NCBI GenBank assembly: GCA_040756715.1
Contig: JBFLYE010000066.1
Coordinates: 1 to 6,252 of the forward strand
Length of the DNA: 6,252 nucleotides
Source of the DNA: JBFLYE01 sp040756715 [NCBI: bacterium]
GTDB taxonomy: Bacteria > UBA9089 > UBA9088
Reading direction: 5' to 3'
The position numbers and the translations under genes are program-made. Of the stretch, positions 1 through 6,014 are shown piece after piece. The notes beneath the pieces were generated by a model that was not told the DNA's origin, did no database searches, and saw only the letters and a program-made list of their open reading frames with translations. How positions within the stretch are numbered: position 1 is the stretch's first letter; every line of letters begins with the position of its first letter.

Positions 1-1023
1 GTATCCCTAATCTCCCCCTTTTCAAATTTTCTGGTTGTCCCCCTGGTTGGAGTTCTCCTTCCCTTTGGGCTTATCTTTATCCTTTTAGGGTTTATAAATT
101 TATATCTGGCAAGCCTTCTTGTCCTGCCCCTTTCTTTATTAACAAACCTTGCAATCAAGGCAATCCTTTATTTCTCATATATCCCAGCAAGCTCAATTAG
201 CCTTCCCTGTCCAAATATTCCAATGGTTATCTTCCTTTATTTTGCTATCATTGTCTTTGCAGAAAGAATAAAAGCCCTTTTTATTCCAACCCTAATTATC
301 CTAAATATTCTTCTTTGGTATAATGTTTGCAAACCCAGAGGGCTTGAAGCCACATTTCTTGATGTTTCCCATGGCGATTCTATATTTATAAGAAGCCCAA
401 AAGGATGTAATATCCTAATTGATGGGGGTCCTCCGGGATTAGGAAGGTCTTGTCTCCTTCCATTTTTAAGATATAAAGGGATAGATAGGGTAGATGCAAT
501 CTTTGCAACCCATTCTGATGCTTATCATATTGGAGGCTTAATTGATTGCTTAACCGAGCTTAATGTAGGAAGGATATTTTATAATGGATGTAATGCTTCC
601 TCCAAAACATATAAGGATTTTAAGGCTGTGATTAAAGAAAAAGGTATTCCTTTACAAAGGCTAAAAATGGGAGATGCAATTAAAGGCATAGATTTGGATA
701 TTGAGGTCTTAAACCCTCCAAATAACACCTTTTCTTCTCATAATAACAATTCCCTTGTTTTAAGGATAAAAAATAAAAACCTCTCATTCCTTCTTACCGG
801 GGATATTGAAGAAGGAGCCATTTCATTTCTTTCCTCAACCTATTCAAAGAAATTAAGAACGACCATCCTTAAAGCACCCTGTCAGGGAAGAAAAAAGATT
901 CCAAAACAATTTCTTTCCCTTGTAGATCCAAAGGTAATTCTAAGAAATACAAGCCTTACCGGAGCGATTACCATTAAATCCTCAAAAAATGGCTTTAAGG
1001 TCATATACCATTGCTTACCGTAA
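1..1023 (+). CDS. comEC: ComEC/Rec2-family DNA uptake channel, C-terminal part (5' end outside window)
   Basis: ComEC forms the inner-membrane channel that carries single-stranded DNA into the cell during natural transformation. The frame is open from base 1, giving 340 visible residues; the first ATG at 223 is internal, since the codons before it encode the ComEC core. Residues 3-25 match the end of the competence domain (SPFSNFLVVPLVGVLLPFG). Hydrophobic segments lie near 10-34, 36-53, 75-88 and 93-110. A metallo-beta-lactamase-like domain follows, from about 117 to the end. It keeps the LIDGG strand, THSDAYHIGG (170-179), NNNSLVLRI and the LLTGDIE motif (Asp268). However, the usual THPDADH reads THSDAYH (Asp to Tyr175), the usual HHGS reads CQGR (294-297), and DVGQGD reads DVSHGD (121-126). 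The family is certain; nuclease activity is doubtful. The gene is followed after 24 bp by pyrC on the same strand. Confidence 0.93.
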   Translation, partial: VSLISPFSNFLVVPLVGVLLPFGLIFILLGFINLYLASLLVLPLSLLTNLAIKAILYFSYIPASSISLPCPNIPMVIFLYFAIIVFAERIKALFIPTLIILNILLWYNVCKPRGLEATFLDVSHGDSIFIRSPKGCNILIDGGPPGLGRSCLLPFLRYKGIDRVDAIFATHSDAYHIGGLIDCLTELNVGRIFYNGCNASSKTYKDFKAVIKEKGIPLQRLKMGDAIKGIDLDIEVLNPPNNTFSSHNNNSLVLRIKNKNLSFLLTGDIEEGAISFLSSTYSKKLRTTILKAPCQGRKKIPKQFLSLVDPKVILRNTSLTGAITIKSSKNGFKVIYHCLP

Positions 1024-1040
1024 GATAGATTTGGTATAAT
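1011..1040 (+). promoter_or_regulatory. Sigma70-type promoter for pyrC with extended -10
   Basis: TTGCTT (1011-1016), an 18-bp spacer and a perfect TATAAT (1035-1040), preceded by TGG to form an extended -10 (TGGTATAAT). The -35 lies inside the last codons of comEC. The -10 ends only 7 nt before the pyrC ATG, and no Shine-Dalgarno is present between them. The expected transcription start is therefore at or next to the A of the start codon, giving a leaderless mRNA. This is predicted from sequence only. Confidence 0.6.
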
Positions 1041-1047
1041 TTAAGCG

Positions 1048-2178
1048 ATGAATGTTTTACTTAAAAATGGCTCTATTTTGGATTTTGGGAAAAATCTGGA
1101 TATCCTTATTGAAGATGGAAAGATTGTAAAAATTCAAAGGGATATTTCTGATTTTACCGGTGAGATTTTTGATTGTAAAGGAAATCTTATTGTCCCAGGC
1201 CTTATTGACCTTCATACCCATATAAGGTCATTTGAGGAAAACGAAAAAGAGACAATAGAATCTGGGATATCTGCGGCAATATCTGGTGGATTTACAACCA
1301 TCTGTATAATGCCAAATACAGACTTGACCATAGATAACCCAAAAATATTAAGGAAAATTAAAGAAAAACAGAATAAAATCCAAATTTTCCCCATAGGTGC
1401 TATAGCTGAAGGTATGGGACAGTTAAGGCTTTCTGATATAAAAGGGATGAAGGATGAGGGCATATTTGCCATATCTGATGATGGAGGAGAGCTTATGGAT
1501 AAATCCCTTTTAAAAGATGCAATGGAAATTGCAAGTGAATTAGACCTTTTGGTTATCCTCCATTGTGAAATTCCCTCTGAGCCAAAGGCAATTGAAAAAA
1601 ATATCTCCCTATGCTTAGATGCAAAATGTAGGCTTCATATTGCCCATATAAGCACAAAGGAGGGAATATCCCTTATTAAACAGGCAAAAAGAGAAAGCCA
1701 AAACATATCATCTGAAGCAACACCCCATCACTTTACCTTGAGTGATATAGCCTTTAATGTAAAACCCCCTATTCGGTCAAAAGAAGATAAAGAGGCTGTA
1801 ATAGAGGGGCTTTGTTCTGGGACAATAGATGTTATTGTAACAGACCATGCACCACACCCTAAAGGTTCTGATAAACCAGGGATATCAGGCATTGAAACAG
1901 CATTGGGTCTTGTCCTCTTAAGCCTTGTAGACAAGGGCTATCTTTCATTAAGCGATGCAATTTCAAAGCTTACAAAAAACCCGGCAAAGATAATTGGGAT
2001 TGAAAGGGAGATAAAAGAGGGAGAAGATGCCTACCTTACCATTATTGATTTAAAAAAGGAATGGATTGTTAAAAAGGATGAATTTAAATCAAGGGGAAAA
2101 AACACATCCTTTGAAGGCTGGAAACTTAAAGGAAAACCCATCTCTGTCCTTACACCTTATTTCATTAAATCAAGGTAG
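1048..2178 (+). CDS. pyrC: Dihydroorotase (class I, zinc-dependent)
   Basis: Catalyses the third step of pyrimidine synthesis, the reversible cyclisation of N-carbamoyl-aspartate to dihydroorotate, in the cytosol. The protein has 376 residues, somewhat shorter than the roughly 420 usual for class I enzymes. The amidohydrolase motifs are all present: DLHTHIR with His56 and His58, substrate-binding MPNT, SDDGG with Asp144, HCE with His172, HIAHIS (His197, His200), EATPHHF, NVKPPIRSKED, and TDHAPH with Asp266. The start follows from the family-typical N terminus (MNVLLKNGSILDF) and from the promoter just upstream. No Shine-Dalgarno is visible. The gene appears monocistronic: comEC ends 24 bp upstream, and the 3' end overlaps the convergent glycosyltransferase gene by 22 bp. 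No pyrB or other pyrimidine gene is in the window. Hydantoinase or allantoinase is less likely given SDDG and the overall motif set. Confidence 0.95.
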   Translation: MNVLLKNGSILDFGKNLDILIEDGKIVKIQRDISDFTGEIFDCKGNLIVPGLIDLHTHIRSFEENEKETIESGISAAISGGFTTICIMPNTDLTIDNPKILRKIKEKQNKIQIFPIGAIAEGMGQLRLSDIKGMKDEGIFAISDDGGELMDKSLLKDAMEIASELDLLVILHCEIPSEPKAIEKNISLCLDAKCRLHIAHISTKEGISLIKQAKRESQNISSEATPHHFTLSDIAFNVKPPIRSKEDKEAVIEGLCSGTIDVIVTDHAPHPKGSDKPGISGIETALGLVLLSLVDKGYLSLSDAISKLTKNPAKIIGIEREIKEGEDAYLTIIDLKKEWIVKKDEFKSRGKNTSFEGWKLKGKPISVLTPYFIKSR

Positions 2179-3284
2179 ATGTTTTCTGTTTCCTTTACCA
2201 TCTTCTTTAAGGAAAACTCATTTTTTATTCTATTATAACCTGCCTCTCCCATCCTCTTTCTTTTCTCTTTATCAACCAAAAGCTCCTCAATTGCCTTGGC
2301 TAATCCATTAACATCAAAAGAAGAAACAAGGATTCCCGTCTCTCCATCTACAACAAGCTCTGGTATTCCACCTACATTGGTAGAAATGATGGGAAGATGT
2401 GCCAACCCTGCCTCCATAATAGAAACAGGCAGCCCTTCTACAATGGAGGGAAGGACAAAGATATCCGAGATGGATAATAAGCTTTCCACCCTTTCTTTTC
2501 TTCCCAGAAAAATGATATCATTGCTTAATCCAAGTCTATTGGTTAGCTCAATAAGCTCCTCCCTTAATGGTCCATCTCCTACAAGAAGGCATTTAAACTT
2601 GAAATTCTCTCTTACAATTTTTAAGGCATTCAGCAATGTTTTATGGTTTTTCCATATACTAAAATTTGCCACAGAAATTATAACTGTTTCATCTTTAAGC
2701 CTATCTTTTAAAGGGGTATGGGAAGTAAAATCAAGGGAATTTGGGTCTATTCCATTATAAACCACCTTAAATTTACCAGATGGATAGCCATTTTTGATAA
2801 GAAAATCACAGGCTGTTTTAGAATTTGATATGCAGAGCCTAACTAAAGGAAAGGTTAATTTATCAAGAAATGTAGCAATTGTGGTATAAAGTTTATTTTG
2901 GGTATTTATAATAAAGATGCTTCTTAATCCTGTAATAATCCTTTGACAGCCTGCAATCTTTCCTAGTATCCTTCCCAAAATATTTGCCCGAAAGCCATAT
3001 ATATGAATAATGTCATATTTGTTTCTTTTTAAAAACCAAAAAAGGCTTAATGTGGCTTTAAGTATGCCTCCTTTTTCATAATTTAGATAATAAACATTTG
3101 TTTCTTTCTCAAACTCAAGAGACATTTTTCCCTTGGAATCAAGGATACAAACATCGTTTTGAAAGATGGCTTTATCCATTCCTTTTATGAGGGATAAAAC
3201 CATTTTCTCTGTTCCGCCTATATCAGATGTGCTTAAAAATTGTAAGACCTTGATTTTAGAATTCAAGGATTTGGTAAGTTCCAT
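2157..3284 (-). CDS. Glycosyltransferase, GT4 family (GT-B fold)
   Basis: A 375-residue retaining glycosyltransferase of the GT4 type, which moves a sugar from a nucleotide donor to a lipid or polysaccharide acceptor at the inner face of the membrane. The N-terminal Rossmann domain has the glycine loop IGGTE (22-26) and DIIHIYG (91-97), the acceptor side. VYNGID (175-180) marks the domain junction. The C-terminal donor domain shows WKNHKTLLNA, LLVGDGP (233-239) and the EX7E signature from Glu283 to Glu291 (EGLPVSIME), then GGIPELV. No signal peptide is visible. I chose ATG at 3284 because TAGGG sits 6 nt upstream; a TTG at 3338 in the same frame would need a long overlap into hpf. The start overlaps the end of hpf by 29 bp, suggesting co-transcription and coupled translation. 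The exact sugar and acceptor cannot be told; cell-wall or exopolysaccharide work is the usual role. Confidence 0.9.
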   Translation of the reverse strand: MELTKSLNSKIKVLQFLSTSDIGGTEKMVLSLIKGMDKAIFQNDVCILDSKGKMSLEFEKETNVYYLNYEKGGILKATLSLFWFLKRNKYDIIHIYGFRANILGRILGKIAGCQRIITGLRSIFIINTQNKLYTTIATFLDKLTFPLVRLCISNSKTACDFLIKNGYPSGKFKVVYNGIDPNSLDFTSHTPLKDRLKDETVIISVANFSIWKNHKTLLNALKIVRENFKFKCLLVGDGPLREELIELTNRLGLSNDIIFLGRKERVESLLSISDIFVLPSIVEGLPVSIMEAGLAHLPIISTNVGGIPELVVDGETGILVSSFDVNGLAKAIEELLVDKEKRKRMGEAGYNRIKNEFSLKKMVKETENIYLDLMK

Positions 3285-3759
3285 TTTTTGCCCTATAGAT
3301 AATGTTGTAGATGGCTGTTTCTTTGTTTTTAAAGACAAAAAATGGGTTTTCTTGGAAGATAAGTTCGTTTATTGCCTCTTCAATGAATAATATGGCTGGC
3401 TCTATCCTTCTTGTCTTTACAACAGGGACTTGTTCTTCTTCCTTCTCCTGAAAGAAAGAAGGTAGATGAACCTTTTTATGGTTAACTATCTTTTCCTTAA
3501 GCTTCTTAGCCTGGGTTTCTATCTTTTTAAGGCTTTCATCTATTGAAAGCTCTATATCTGGAAGAGAGGCTTTAGAATGAAGGATATTCCCATAATCATT
3601 TATGGTGGTCTCGATGAGAAAATTTCCCTTTTGATGCGAGACAACAATTTTCATAAGGGCATCTTCTTTTAGATATTTTTCAAGCTTCTTTGCCCTCTTT
3701 CTTATATACCCTTCTATTTTAGAAGAAATATCATTTCTTTTTTCTATCTCTATCTTCAT
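3256..3759 (-). CDS. hpf: Ribosome hibernation promoting factor, long form
   Basis: Long HPF binds the 30S decoding region and dimerises idle 70S ribosomes into 100S particles in stationary phase or starvation. The 167 residues fall into the two expected parts. The N-terminal beta-alpha-beta-beta-beta-alpha domain (about 1-100) opens with MKIEIEKRNDI and ends with the typical helix DIELSIDESLKKIETQAKKL. After a short acidic linker comes the C-terminal dimerisation domain (about 110-167), starting VVKTRRIEP and containing FFVFKNKET and IIYRAKNGTYQILE. The ATG at 3759 is chosen from family alignment; the same frame stays open to 4089, but that extension runs antisense through rplL and is not protein-like. 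No Shine-Dalgarno precedes the start, while a TATAAT ends 7 nt before it. The glycosyltransferase gene follows in the same unit, and rplL is divergent. Confidence 0.94.
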   Translation of the reverse strand: MKIEIEKRNDISSKIEGYIRKRAKKLEKYLKEDALMKIVVSHQKGNFLIETTINDYGNILHSKASLPDIELSIDESLKKIETQAKKLKEKIVNHKKVHLPSFFQEKEEEQVPVVKTRRIEPAILFIEEAINELIFQENPFFVFKNKETAIYNIIYRAKNGTYQILEF

Positions 3760-3766
3760 CAAAAAT

Positions 3767-3795
3767 ATTATATCGAAATAAAACCAATTATTCAA
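3767..3795 (-). promoter_or_regulatory. Sigma70-type promoter for hpf and the glycosyltransferase
   Basis: Read on the minus strand: TTGAAT (3795-3790), a 17-bp spacer and a perfect TATAAT (3772-3767). Only 7 nt (ATTTTTG) separate the -10 from the hpf ATG at 3759, with no ribosome binding site. This is the same spacing as at pyrC, so a leaderless transcript is expected. It is predicted from sequence only. Confidence 0.62.
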
Positions 3796-3825
3796 TTTTT
3801 TTATGCTGTCTCCTAAAAATAATCC

Positions 3826-3855
3826 TTGCAAAAACTTTAATTCAAATTGTAAAAT
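3826..3855 (+). promoter_or_regulatory. Sigma70-type promoter for rplL
   Basis: TTGCAA (3826-3831), an 18-bp spacer and TAAAAT (3850-3855). Transcription should start near 3862, leaving a leader of about 20 nt that holds the Shine-Dalgarno. The -35 is only about 30 bp from the -35 of the divergent hpf promoter, so one regulator bound between them could affect both. No L10-type binding leader is evident in this short stretch. Confidence 0.55.
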
Positions 3856-3872
3856 GTTATGATTAAAACTTA

Positions 3873-3878
3873 AGGAGG
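3873..3878 (+). promoter_or_regulatory. Shine-Dalgarno of rplL (AGGAGG)
   Basis: A perfect AGGAGG lies 5 nt before the rplL ATG at 3884. It fixes the rplL start and shows that this organism uses classical Shine-Dalgarno initiation, in contrast to the pyrC and hpf starts, which lack one. Confidence 0.85.
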
Positions 3879-3883
3879 AAAAG

Positions 3884-4258
3884 ATGAGTAAGGACGAGAT
3901 TATTTCTGCAATAGAAGGAATGAGTGTTCTTGAGCTTTCCGAGCTAGTAAAGGAGCTTGAGGAAAAATTTGGGGTAAAAGCAGCTGCTCCAATGATGGTT
4001 GGACAAGTAGGAGGGGCAGCTCCTGCCACAGAAGAGAAGGAAGAAAAAACAACCTTTGATGTTTTCTTAACAAGCTTTGGTGACAACAAAATTCAGGTAA
4101 TAAAGGAGATTAGAACAATCCTACCACTAGGCCTTAAGGAAGCAAAGGAATTAGTAGAAAGTGCTCCGTGCGAAATAAAGAAAGGGGTAGCAAAAGAGGA
4201 AGGGGAAGATATAAAGAAGAAATTAGAGGCTGTCGGCGCAAAGGTTGAGATAAAATAA
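3884..4258 (+). CDS. rplL: 50S ribosomal protein L7/L12
   Basis: L7/L12 forms the multi-copy mobile stalk of the 50S subunit that recruits translation GTPases such as EF-Tu and EF-G. The 124-residue length is typical. Residues 1-32 form the helical dimerisation domain that docks on L10 ([20 protein letters not shown]). An Ala/Gly/Pro-rich hinge follows (about 33-55). The C-terminal factor-binding domain (about 57-124) carries [26 protein letters not shown] and [14 protein letters not shown]. One small deviation is LPLGLKEAK in place of the common TGLGLKEAK. The start is secured by AGGAGG 5 nt upstream. The setting is odd: rplL normally follows rplJ in the rplKAJL-rpoBC cluster, but here hpf is divergent upstream, and a DJ-1-like gene and an acyl-CoA dehydrogenase follow. 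Whether it is the only rplL in the genome cannot be told. Confidence 0.97.
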   Translation: MSKDEIISAIEGMSVLELSELVKELEEKFGVKAAAPMMVGQVGGAAPATEEKEEKTTFDVFLTSFGDNKIQVIKEIRTILPLGLKEAKELVESAPCEIKKGVAKEEGEDIKKKLEAVGAKVEIK

Positions 4259-4273
4259 AAAATTATTGCTAAT
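4245..4273 (+). promoter_or_regulatory. Possible promoter for the DJ-1/PfpI gene
   Basis: TTGAGA (4245-4250, five of six matches to the -35 consensus), a 17-bp spacer and a weaker GCTAAT (4268-4273, four of six). The -10 ends 5 nt before the upstream ATG at 4279, where no Shine-Dalgarno exists, echoing the close spacing seen at pyrC and hpf. The -35 lies in the last codons of rplL. This is weak evidence, since AT-rich sequence yields such matches by chance. Confidence 0.3.
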
Positions 4274-4278
4274 TAAAA

Positions 4279-4863
4279 ATGAAATCTGCAAGCTTATTCC
4301 TCTCTCTTTTTTTAATAGGCTGCGGCCAAAAGGAGGTGAAAAGAATGGAGGTTGAAAAAAAGGTTTGTATGATTGTTGCCTCAAGGGATTTTAGGGATGA
4401 GGAGTTTACAGAGCCAAAGAAAATATTTGAGGCAGCAAAAATAAAGGTGGTGGTTGCCTCATCAAGGCTTTCTCCCTCAAAGGGCTATTTTGGGGCAATT
4501 GCAAACCCCGAAATTTTGGTAGAAAATGTTAAGGCAGATGAATTTGATGCGATTGTCTTTATCGGAGGCTCAGGTGCCCAAGAATATTTTAATAATCTTT
4601 CTGCCTTAAAGGTTGCAAAGGATGCCTTTGAGAAGGGAAAGATTGTAGCAGCAATCTGCATCGCACCCTCAATCCTGGCAAATGCTGGTGTTTTATCGGG
4701 AAAAAGGGCAACCTCATTTTCATCAGAAAAGGGTAATCTTATTAAAAAGGGTTCAATATTTACCGGAGTTGATGTAGAGGTAGATGGTAAAATTGTAACC
4801 GCAGAGGGTCCAAGCGCAGCAGAAAAATTTGCAAAAACCATCCTCTCCCTCCTTTCAAAGTAA
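4279..4863 (+). CDS. DJ-1/PfpI-family protein, possible lipoprotein
   Basis: A member of the DJ-1/PfpI class I glutamine amidotransferase-like fold, a family including stress chaperones, proposed deglycases or glyoxalases, and peptidases; the exact activity cannot be assigned. From the first ATG it has 194 residues. Residues 1-14 form a short hydrophobic signal ending in a lipobox, LIGC with Cys15, suggesting a membrane-anchored lipoprotein. The domain runs from about 28 to 194 with the conserved Glu in FRDEEF (likely Glu42), FIGGSGAQEY, the nucleophile elbow AAICIAPSIL with Cys127, and VDGKIVTAEGPSAAEKFA. The residue after the cysteine is Ile, not the His of PfpI peptidases, so peptidase activity is unlikely. 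A second in-frame ATG at 4345 has a perfect ribosome binding site and would give a 172-residue cytosolic form. The start is therefore uncertain. rplL ends 20 bp upstream, and the stop overlaps the next start by one base. Confidence 0.88.
   Translation: MKSASLFLSLFLIGCGQKEVKRMEVEKKVCMIVASRDFRDEEFTEPKKIFEAAKIKVVVASSRLSPSKGYFGAIANPEILVENVKADEFDAIVFIGGSGAQEYFNNLSALKVAKDAFEKGKIVAAICIAPSILANAGVLSGKRATSFSSEKGNLIKKGSIFTGVDVEVDGKIVTAEGPSAAEKFAKTILSLLSK
4331..4336 (+). promoter_or_regulatory. Internal Shine-Dalgarno (AGGAGG) for the second DJ-1 start
   Basis: AGGAGG, continuing as AGGAGGTGA, sits 8 nt before the in-frame ATG at 4345, an ideal spacing. Within the longer reading frame the same bases encode Lys-Glu-Val just after the lipobox cysteine. 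The upstream ATG at 4279 has no such signal, so initiation at 4345 may be the main or an additional start. Confidence 0.6.
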
Positions 4864-6014
4864 TGGATTATGGATTAAGCGAGGAGCAACTGGCAATAAA
4901 GGAGCTTGCCAAGAAAATTGCTTGTGAAAAGATAAGAAAGAGGGCAAAAGAGCTTGATGAAAAAGAGGAATTTCCTTATGAAATCATTAAGGATATTGCT
5001 CAAGCTGACCTTTTTGGCTTGTATATCCCAGAGGAATATGGTGGATTCGGTGGTGGATGCTTTGAGCTCTGCTTAGCCACTGAGGAATTTTCCAAGGCTT
5101 GTGCGGGTGTTGCGGTTTGCTTTGCCGCATCTGCTTTGGGTGCATATCCTATAGTTTTATATGGCTCTGAAGAGCAAAAGAAAAAATATCTTCCCGATAT
5201 TGCTTCAGGAAAGAAATTGGCTGCCTTTGCTATTACTGAGCCAGATGCCGGAAGTGATGCCGGTTCAATTAAAACCAGTGCAACAAAAACAGAAGGTGGC
5301 TATATCCTAAACGGCACAAAGCAATGGATAACCAATGGTGGAGAGGCAGAGATCTATACGGTAATTGCAATGACAGATAAAACAAAGGGCTCCCGCGGTA
5401 CATCCTGCTTTATCTTAGAAAAGGGAATGCCAGGGTTTGAATTTGGAAAAAAAGAAAAGAAGCTTGGCATAAGATGTTCATCCACCAGAGAGCTTATCTT
5501 TAAGGATTGCTTTGTTCCCAGTGAAAATTTAATTGCAAGGGAGGGGATGGGATTTATTGTAGCAATGAAGACATTTGATAACTCAAGGCCTGGCATTGCC
5601 GCTCAGGCAATTGGCATAGCACAGGGGGCATTAGAGCTTGCTTTAAAATATGCGAATGAAAGAATTCAATTTGGCCAAAAAATCTCATCATTTCAGGGGA
5701 TACAATGGATGTTTGCCGATATGTCAACCAAGATAGAAGCTGCCCGTGCCTTAACCTATGCGGTCTGCCGAATGATTGATAGGGGAGCAAAGGATGTCTC
5801 AATGGAGTCAGCCCAAGCAAAGCTATTTGCCTCAGATACCGCGATGGAGGTTTCTACAAATTGCCTCCAGATATTTGGTGGATATGGCTATATGAGGGAA
5901 TACCCGATTGAAAAGTATATGCGGGATGCCAAGATAACCCAGATATACGAAGGAACAAACCAAATCCAGCGAAATATCATTGCCTTAAAGCTTATTAAAG
6001 AGCTTGCTAAATAA
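4863..6014 (+). CDS. Acyl-CoA dehydrogenase (short-chain/butyryl-CoA type)
   Basis: An FAD enzyme that forms the alpha-beta double bond of an acyl-CoA and passes electrons to an electron-transfer flavoprotein; in anaerobes related enzymes can work in reverse on crotonyl-CoA. The 383 residues match the usual family length. The N-terminal helical domain covers about 1-118. The middle beta domain has AFAITEPDAGSD (Thr125, Glu126, Pro127) and QWITNGG (154-160), which contact FAD. The C-terminal helical domain has ERIQFGQ, QIFGGYGYMREYP and the YEGTNQIQRN loop with the catalytic base Glu363. The short-chain type is inferred from Glu in that loop and from overall similarity; glutaryl- or branched-chain acyl-CoA substrates are possible. 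The start ATG shares one base with the DJ-1 stop (TAATG) and has no Shine-Dalgarno, implying translational coupling. No etf or other beta-oxidation gene is visible before the window ends. Confidence 0.95.
   Translation: MDYGLSEEQLAIKELAKKIACEKIRKRAKELDEKEEFPYEIIKDIAQADLFGLYIPEEYGGFGGGCFELCLATEEFSKACAGVAVCFAASALGAYPIVLYGSEEQKKKYLPDIASGKKLAAFAITEPDAGSDAGSIKTSATKTEGGYILNGTKQWITNGGEAEIYTVIAMTDKTKGSRGTSCFILEKGMPGFEFGKKEKKLGIRCSSTRELIFKDCFVPSENLIAREGMGFIVAMKTFDNSRPGIAAQAIGIAQGALELALKYANERIQFGQKISSFQGIQWMFADMSTKIEAARALTYAVCRMIDRGAKDVSMESAQAKLFASDTAMEVSTNCLQIFGGYGYMREYPIEKYMRDAKITQIYEGTNQIQRNIIALKLIKELAK

Noticed and set aside
314-324. TTTGGTATAAT inside comEC, identical to the pyrC -10 region
   Set aside because: It encodes part of LWYNV in comEC, and no gene start lies near; a chance match in AT-rich DNA is the simpler reading.
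1212-1934. Minus-strand open frames inside pyrC (1212-1472 and 1728-1934)
   Set aside because: They are antisense to conserved dihydroorotase motifs and show no family features.
2296-2760. Plus-strand open frame of 154 codons inside the glycosyltransferase
   Set aside because: It is Ser/Pro/Thr-rich antisense of a well-conserved gene, with no recognisable domain.
3285-3338. TTG start at 3338 for the glycosyltransferase
   Set aside because: It would overlap hpf by over 80 bp and add residues not typical of the family; ATG at 3284 has a ribosome binding site.
3760-4089. Upstream extension of the hpf frame to 4089 on the minus strand
   Set aside because: It runs antisense through rplL, is rich in Ser/Phe, and lies before the family-typical HPF N terminus at 3759.
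4485-5820. Minus-strand open frames inside the DJ-1 and acyl-CoA dehydrogenase genes
   Set aside because: They are antisense to clear conserved motifs and resemble no known proteins.
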